A stretch of 64,000 nucleotides of DNA, from contig JAJYFL010000005.1 of the NCBI GenBank assembly GCA_021790935.1, positions 124,001 through 188,000 on the forward strand. Reading direction: 5' to 3'. The notes under the pieces were generated by a model. It was not told the DNA's origin. It was given only the letters and a program-made list of their open reading frames with translations, and did not search any database. Position 1 is the stretch's first letter. Every line of letters begins with the position of its first letter. The position numbers and the translations under genes are program-made. Origin of the DNA: a bacterium. Its GTDB lineage: Bacteria; Vulcanimicrobiota; Vulcanimicrobiia; Vulcanimicrobiales; Vulcanimicrobiaceae. Shown piece by piece: positions 60,853-64,000 of this stretch.

Positions 60853-61554
60853 TTAATGGGCGCCGTCCTTTCGGAAGACGGCGGGGATCGTGCGCACGAG
60901 GATGGCGAGGTCGCGTAGCGGGGACCAGGTGTCGATGTAGTGGTTGTCTAGGCGCATCCACTCATCGAACGAGACGTCGCAGCGGCCGTTGATCTGCCAC
61001 AGGCAGGTGATGCCCTGCGGCACGGTTAGGCGGCGCTGGGCGTATTCGTCGTAGTGCGCGATCTCGCTCGGGAGCGGCGGGCGCGGGCCGACGAGCGACA
61101 TCTCACCGCGCAGCACGTTCAGGAGGTTCGGCAGCTCGTCGATGCTGGTGCGGCGCAGGAAGGCGCCGAGCGGATGCAGCCGCGGGTCGTTGCGGATTTT
61201 GAAGACGGGGCCGTCGACTTCGTTCAGGTGTTGCAGGTCCTTGCGCATCGCGTGCGCGCCTTCGACCATGGTGCGCAGTTTGTAGATCCGGAAGCGGCGG
61301 CCGTGTTGGCCGACGCGCTCTTGCGCGTAGAAGGGCGTGCCGCCGGTGGTGACGGCGATGGCAATGGCGGCGAGGGCCACGATGGGGAGGGTTGCGACGA
61401 AAAACGCGGTCCCGAGCAGCAGGTCGGTGGTGCGCTTGGCGACGTGCCAGGACGTGGGGATGGTTCGGCCCTCGCCCTTCGACAAGCTCAGGGTGACAGA
61501 GGGGGTGACACTGGGGGTGACGCTCTTGTCCACAGCGCTATCGGCTAATTGCAT
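60853..61554 (-). CDS. Initiating sugar-phosphate transferase (polyprenyl-phosphate, WcaJ/WbaP-like)
   Basis: 233 residues. One membrane helix (LLLGTAFFVATLPIVALAAIAIAV), then the catalytic PssA-type domain: QERVGQHGRRFRIYKLRTM, RRTSIDELPNLLNVLRGEMS, LVGPRPPLP and VPQGITCLWQINGR. It starts glycan assembly by putting the first sugar phosphate on undecaprenyl phosphate. The N-terminal 30 residues (SVTPSVTPSVTLSLSKGEGR) are a translated DNA repeat, not a protein domain, so a later start is possible, though no better codon stands out. Confidence 0.92.
   Translation of the reverse strand: MQLADSAVDKSVTPSVTPSVTLSLSKGEGRTIPTSWHVAKRTTDLLLGTAFFVATLPIVALAAIAIAVTTGGTPFYAQERVGQHGRRFRIYKLRTMVEGAHAMRKDLQHLNEVDGPVFKIRNDPRLHPLGAFLRRTSIDELPNLLNVLRGEMSLVGPRPPLPSEIAHYDEYAQRRLTVPQGITCLWQINGRCDVSFDEWMRLDNHYIDTWSPLRDLAILVRTIPAVFRKDGAH
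61475..61522. repeat. CCCTTCGACAAGCTCAGGGTGAC element plus tandem GGGGGTGACA units
   Basis: The element (61475-61497) is followed by two further gggggtgac units with a period of 12 bases. It lies inside the N-terminal coding part of the sugar transferase. Copies at 60778 and, diverged and inverted, at 3954. Confidence 0.7.
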
Positions 61555-61563
61555 GGGATACCA

Positions 61564-62694
61564 TCAGTTGCATAGGATACCATCAAAGGCGGTCGTTACT
61601 GTTTTGCCTACGACGTCTAGGCCTTCGATGATTCCCAAATCTTCGCCGGGTTTCTCGCTCAGGTGGATGAATGGGACGAATTCGCGGGTGTGGTCGCTGC
61701 CGGGGGCGGTCGGGTCGCAGCCGTGGTCGGCGGTGAAGATGACCTCGTCGCCCGGGCGAAGCAGCGATTCCAAGCGCGGGAGCAAGCTATCGAGCGCCTC
61801 GAGCGCGTCGCCGTATCCGCGGACGTTGCGCCGGTGGCCGTACTTCGAGTCGAAGTCGTTCAGGTTCACGAAGATGAAGCCGTTATCGACCCGCTCGAGC
61901 AGCTCGAAGGTCTTCTCCATGGCGTCGCGGTTGTCGGCCACGCGGACGGTCGTCTCGATGCCGTGCCCGCAGTAGATGTCGCAGATCTTGCCGACGGCGT
62001 GCACGCCGATGCCCTTCGCGGCGAGCGTGTCCAGAACGCTCGGCGGCGGCTCGATGGCGTAGTCCCGGCGGTGGGGCGTGCGCGCGAAGGCGCCGGGCGT
62101 GCCGATGAACGGCCGGGCGATCACCCGGTTGACGGCGTGCGGCGCTACCAGCATGGCGCGCGCCTGCTCGCACCAGGAGTAGAGGGTCGGCAGCGGCACG
62201 ACCTCTTCGTGGGTCGCCACCTGGAAGACCGAGTCGGCCGAGGTGTAGAGGATCGGGCGGCCGGTCGCGATGTGCTCGGCGCCCAGCTCCTCGATGATCT
62301 CGGTGCCCGAGGCGGTCTTGTTCCCGAGCGGCGGCTTGCCCACGATCCGGGTGAACTCGTCGACGACCTCTTTGGGGAAGCCCTGCGGGTAGGTCGGGAA
62401 CGGGACCTGCGTGATGATCCCGGCCATCTCCCAGTGGCCGGTGATCGTATCCTTGCCCTTGCTGCGCTCGCGCAGCCGCGCCACGCGGGCGCGCGGCTGC
62501 GCGCTCGGCGCGACGCCTGCGATCGCGGTCAGGTTGCCGAGGCCCAGGCGCTCGAAATTAGGCAAGTGCAGCCCGCCGAGGCGGCGGGCGACGTTGCCGA
62601 GGGTGTTCGCACCCGATGCATCACCGTAGGTGGCGGCATCCGGTAATGCCCCGACGCCACCCGAATCGAGAACAATCGTAATGAAGCGCGCCAT
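61564..62694 (-). CDS. deoB: Phosphopentomutase
   Basis: 376 residues from ATG 62694. Interconverts ribose/deoxyribose 1- and 5-phosphates for nucleoside salvage. Alkaline-phosphatase-superfamily metal ligands are visible: IVLDSGGVGALPDAATYGD, GHWEMAGI, FVNLNDFDSKYGHRR and FTADHGCDPTAPGSDHTRE. Normal length. A frame extending upstream is arginine-rich and not coding. A 42-bp piece of its 5' end is repeated at 62954. Confidence 0.96.
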   Translation of the reverse strand: MARFITIVLDSGGVGALPDAATYGDASGANTLGNVARRLGGLHLPNFERLGLGNLTAIAGVAPSAQPRARVARLRERSKGKDTITGHWEMAGIITQVPFPTYPQGFPKEVVDEFTRIVGKPPLGNKTASGTEIIEELGAEHIATGRPILYTSADSVFQVATHEEVVPLPTLYSWCEQARAMLVAPHAVNRVIARPFIGTPGAFARTPHRRDYAIEPPPSVLDTLAAKGIGVHAVGKICDIYCGHGIETTVRVADNRDAMEKTFELLERVDNGFIFVNLNDFDSKYGHRRNVRGYGDALEALDSLLPRLESLLRPGDEVIFTADHGCDPTAPGSDHTREFVPFIHLSEKPGEDLGIIEGLDVVGKTVTTAFDGILCN

Positions 62695-62822
62695 AAGTAC
62701 CCCGTGACCCCGCGATTCTCGCTCGCCTGGGGAGTCGCCTCCCCCCGGGTTCGCCGCGTTTGGCTTACGGTGACGACGGCGACGGTTGCAAGCCGCAATG
62801 CCCGTTGGTGCGAACGACATGG

Positions 62823-62922
62823 CTAAGGCTCGTCGTCCCAGAAGATCTCACCGCGGTTGACCTGCTCTTGAGCGCGCTTCACCGCAGTGATGATCTCCGG
62901 ATCGCGCGACACTTCGAGCGTC
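62823..62922 (-). pseudogene. C-terminal fragment of a Phd-like antitoxin
   Basis: The minus frame reads LEVSRDPEIITAVKRAQEQV then NRGEIFWDDEP and TAG (62825-62823), which looks like the charged toxin-binding end of a small antitoxin. No DNA-binding N-terminus and no toxin are next to it. Recognition is tentative. Confidence 0.45.
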
Positions 62923-62953
62923 GTCGAGGATGTCAGGAAACTTACCGCGCGCC

Positions 62954-62995
62954 GCCGACGACACCCGAATCGAGAACAATTGTAATAAACGCGCG
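62954..62995 (-). pseudogene. Duplicated 5' fragment of deoB
   Basis: Forty-two bases nearly identical to 62651-62692. Reads RAFITIVLDSGVVGGAR and a stop, against MARFITIVLDSGGVGALPD in deoB. The start codon is lost. It marks a small duplication joint between deoB and the HigBA module. Confidence 0.8.
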
Positions 62996-63085
62996 ATACG
63001 AGGGTTTGCCGATCGGCTTCGCCCTACCCCCGCTGGTCCGCAATTAGAAACAGCGGATTGCAGTTTGCACGGGCGTGGCGCGACT

Positions 63086-63421
63086 TTATACCGATACCAA
63101 CACTTTTAGCTGCGCGACTTCTTTCGCTAGCGGTGAGTGTTGCGCGTCGTAGAGATCGACTGCCGCCTGGAGGTTGATCCAGTATTGCGGCGTTGTGCGG
63201 AGTGCGTGCGCGAGACGCAACGCCATCTCGGGCGTCACCGCGCGGCGTCCATTCACGATCTCGTTGATCGTACTGCGGTCAACATCGAGTGCGTCCGCTA
63301 GCGCTCCCTGCGTCATGCCCAGCGGCTCGATGTAGTCTTCTCGCAAAACCTCTCCCGGTCTAATCGGCCGACGCTTTTGCGGCTTTATCATGGCGCATTT
63401 TATCCTTTCGTGCTGGTCCAT
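63086..63421 (-). CDS. higA: HigA-type antitoxin (Xre helix-turn-helix)
   Basis: 111 residues from ATG 63421, overlapping the HigB stop (ATGA). RPIRPGEVLREDYIEPLGMT then ALADALDVDRSTINEIVNGR, and RLAHALRTTPQYWINLQAAV are textbook HigA/VapI text. A Met ten codons on (MIKPQKRRP) may be the true N-terminus. Toxin-first order is normal for HigBA. Confidence 0.93.
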   Translation of the reverse strand: MDQHERIKCAMIKPQKRRPIRPGEVLREDYIEPLGMTQGALADALDVDRSTINEIVNGRRAVTPEMALRLAHALRTTPQYWINLQAAVDLYDAQHSPLAKEVAQLKVLVSV

Positions 63422-63708
63422 CAATGGTAGTCAGTTATTGTGACTCCGACGGCTTCGTCTTTCTCCCATCTGAAGCAAATTCGGTATTGGTCGTTGATGC
63501 GAATACTGTATTGGCCGGCGCGGCCTCCCGTCAGCTTTTCCAGGCGATTCCCTCGTGGCGTCTGAAGATCCATGGGAGTCCCCGCCGCTCGCAGGCGATC
63601 GAGCAGTCGGCCAGCCTTTTCGTGAAGCTCGGGCGGGAGCGCCCGCCGCGCCTCCTTGCTCGCGATTCCGACGAATATGTCCTGGGTCGCCTGGTCGCCG
63701 AACCTCAC
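63421..63708 (-). CDS. higB: HigB-type mRNA interferase toxin (RelE superfamily)
   Basis: 95 residues from GTG 63708. FGDQATQDIFVGIASKEARR, PRGNRLEKLTGGRAGQYSIR and INDQYRICFRWEKDEAVGV are classic HigB text; the Arg/Tyr/Phe-Arg-Trp residues near the C-terminus form the ribosome-dependent nuclease site. GGAAAGGAG precedes the start. Confidence 0.93.
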   Translation of the reverse strand: MRFGDQATQDIFVGIASKEARRALPPELHEKAGRLLDRLRAAGTPMDLQTPRGNRLEKLTGGRAGQYSIRINDQYRICFRWEKDEAVGVTITDYH

Positions 63709-63732
63709 GCGCCGCGGTACTCCTTTCCGAAG

Positions 63733-63761
63733 AGTGTAGCACGTTGCGCGACAGGCGTCAA
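63733..63761 (-). promoter_or_regulatory. Promoter of higBA
   Basis: On the minus strand TTGACG (63761-63756) and TACACT (63738-63733) with a 17-base spacer, a near-consensus sigma70 promoter. The leader holds GGAAAGGAG before higB. Confidence 0.7.
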
Positions 63762-63770
63762 GCGCGGTCG

Positions 63771-64000
63771 GTGAGCCGAGCCGGCATCAACGCGCCCGAG
63801 CATCTGAACACCGGGCACGATTTTTCGGAGTTCGACTCTGGAGTTCCGGCGCTTGACGAGTGGCTTAAGCGGCGAGCCCTGGCCAATGAAGACGGCGGCG
63901 CCTCACGGACATATGTGCTGTGCGCCGCAGGCCGCGTGATCGCGTACTATGCGCTGGCCATGGGCGACGTTGCGCTACAAACGGCGGTCATGGTCCTTGG
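63771..64000 (+). CDS. GNAT acetyltransferase, TacT-like toxin (3' end outside window)
   Basis: First 76 residues from GTG 63771: FDSGVPALDEWLKRRALANE then DGGASRTYVLCAAGRVIAYY, the N-terminal text of TacT/AtaT-type toxins that acetylate aminoacyl-tRNA. These toxins usually follow a DUF1778 ribbon-helix-helix antitoxin, but here the upstream neighbour is the divergent higBA pair, and no antitoxin is visible before it. The rest of the acetyltransferase fold lies beyond the window. Confidence 0.75.
   Translation, partial: MSRAGINAPEHLNTGHDFSEFDSGVPALDEWLKRRALANEDGGASRTYVLCAAGRVIAYYALAMGDVALQTAVMVL

Noticed and set aside
63424-63774. Plus-strand frame ending at the GTGA of the GNAT gene, as a possible antitoxin
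   Set aside because: It is the complement of higB and its promoter; the end overlap is coincidental and the text shows no ribbon-helix-helix.

Overview
The window is GC-rich bacterial DNA from a diderm-type or otherwise MurJ-bearing bacterium. The lineage cannot be fixed from sequence alone. Frequent GTG and TTG starts, 4-nt GTGA/ATGA gene overlaps, a lysine 5,6-aminomutase and a very dense toxin-antitoxin (TA) load would suit a poorly sampled high-GC phylum such as Eremiobacterota/WPS-2, but that is a guess. No rRNA, tRNA or CRISPR array was seen.

Layout. 1-3.9 kb: a central-metabolism run on the minus strand (sucC fragment, acyl-CoA dehydrogenase, thiolase, isoprenylcysteine-type methyltransferase). 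4-6.6 kb: GDP-deoxymannose synthesis (rmd, gmd) and a PilZ c-di-GMP receptor. 6.7-11.4 kb: kamD-kamE (lysine 5,6-aminomutase) with a coupled gene of unknown function, bracketed by a Phd-VapC and an Xre-RES module. 11.4-13.6 kb: rmlD-like reductase and a Wzx-type flippase. 13.8-15.8 kb: ECF sigma factor, zinc-finger anti-sigma factor and a bactofilin-like membrane protein in a coupled operon. 15.8-19 kb: a VapC/Phd pair, an aminotransferase and two hypothetical genes.

19-31.8 kb is a TA archipelago. It carries PIN/VapC toxins with FitA, Phd or AbrB antitoxins, MazF and RES modules, two tandem beta-propeller lipoprotein genes separated by a TA pair, and much wreckage: a nonsense-mutated mazF, a truncated vapC joined to a DUF2442 remnant, PIN C-terminal stubs, and an AAA ATPase ruin with a stop in its Walker A motif. 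Many promoters here are near-consensus, overlap a perfect palindrome, and place the transcription start within 0-4 nt of the antitoxin start codon, implying leaderless mRNAs. It ends at an unusual 550-residue membrane protein with a Nudix-like box.

33.6-61.6 kb is an exopolysaccharide / surface-glycan cluster: two UDP-glucose dehydrogenase plus UDP-xylose-synthase-type pairs, rfbF, two methyltransferases, several family 2 glycosyltransferases, two giant GT-C-like membrane proteins (one resembling the arabinosyltransferase AftD), a B12-type radical SAM enzyme, epimerases, a MurJ flippase and the initiating sugar-phosphate transferase. Decayed epimerases and a damaged IS1182-like element beside a glycosyltransferase stub show the cluster is being remodelled. 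61.6-64 kb: deoB, fragments of deoB and of an antitoxin, HigBA, and the start of a GNAT toxin-like acetyltransferase.
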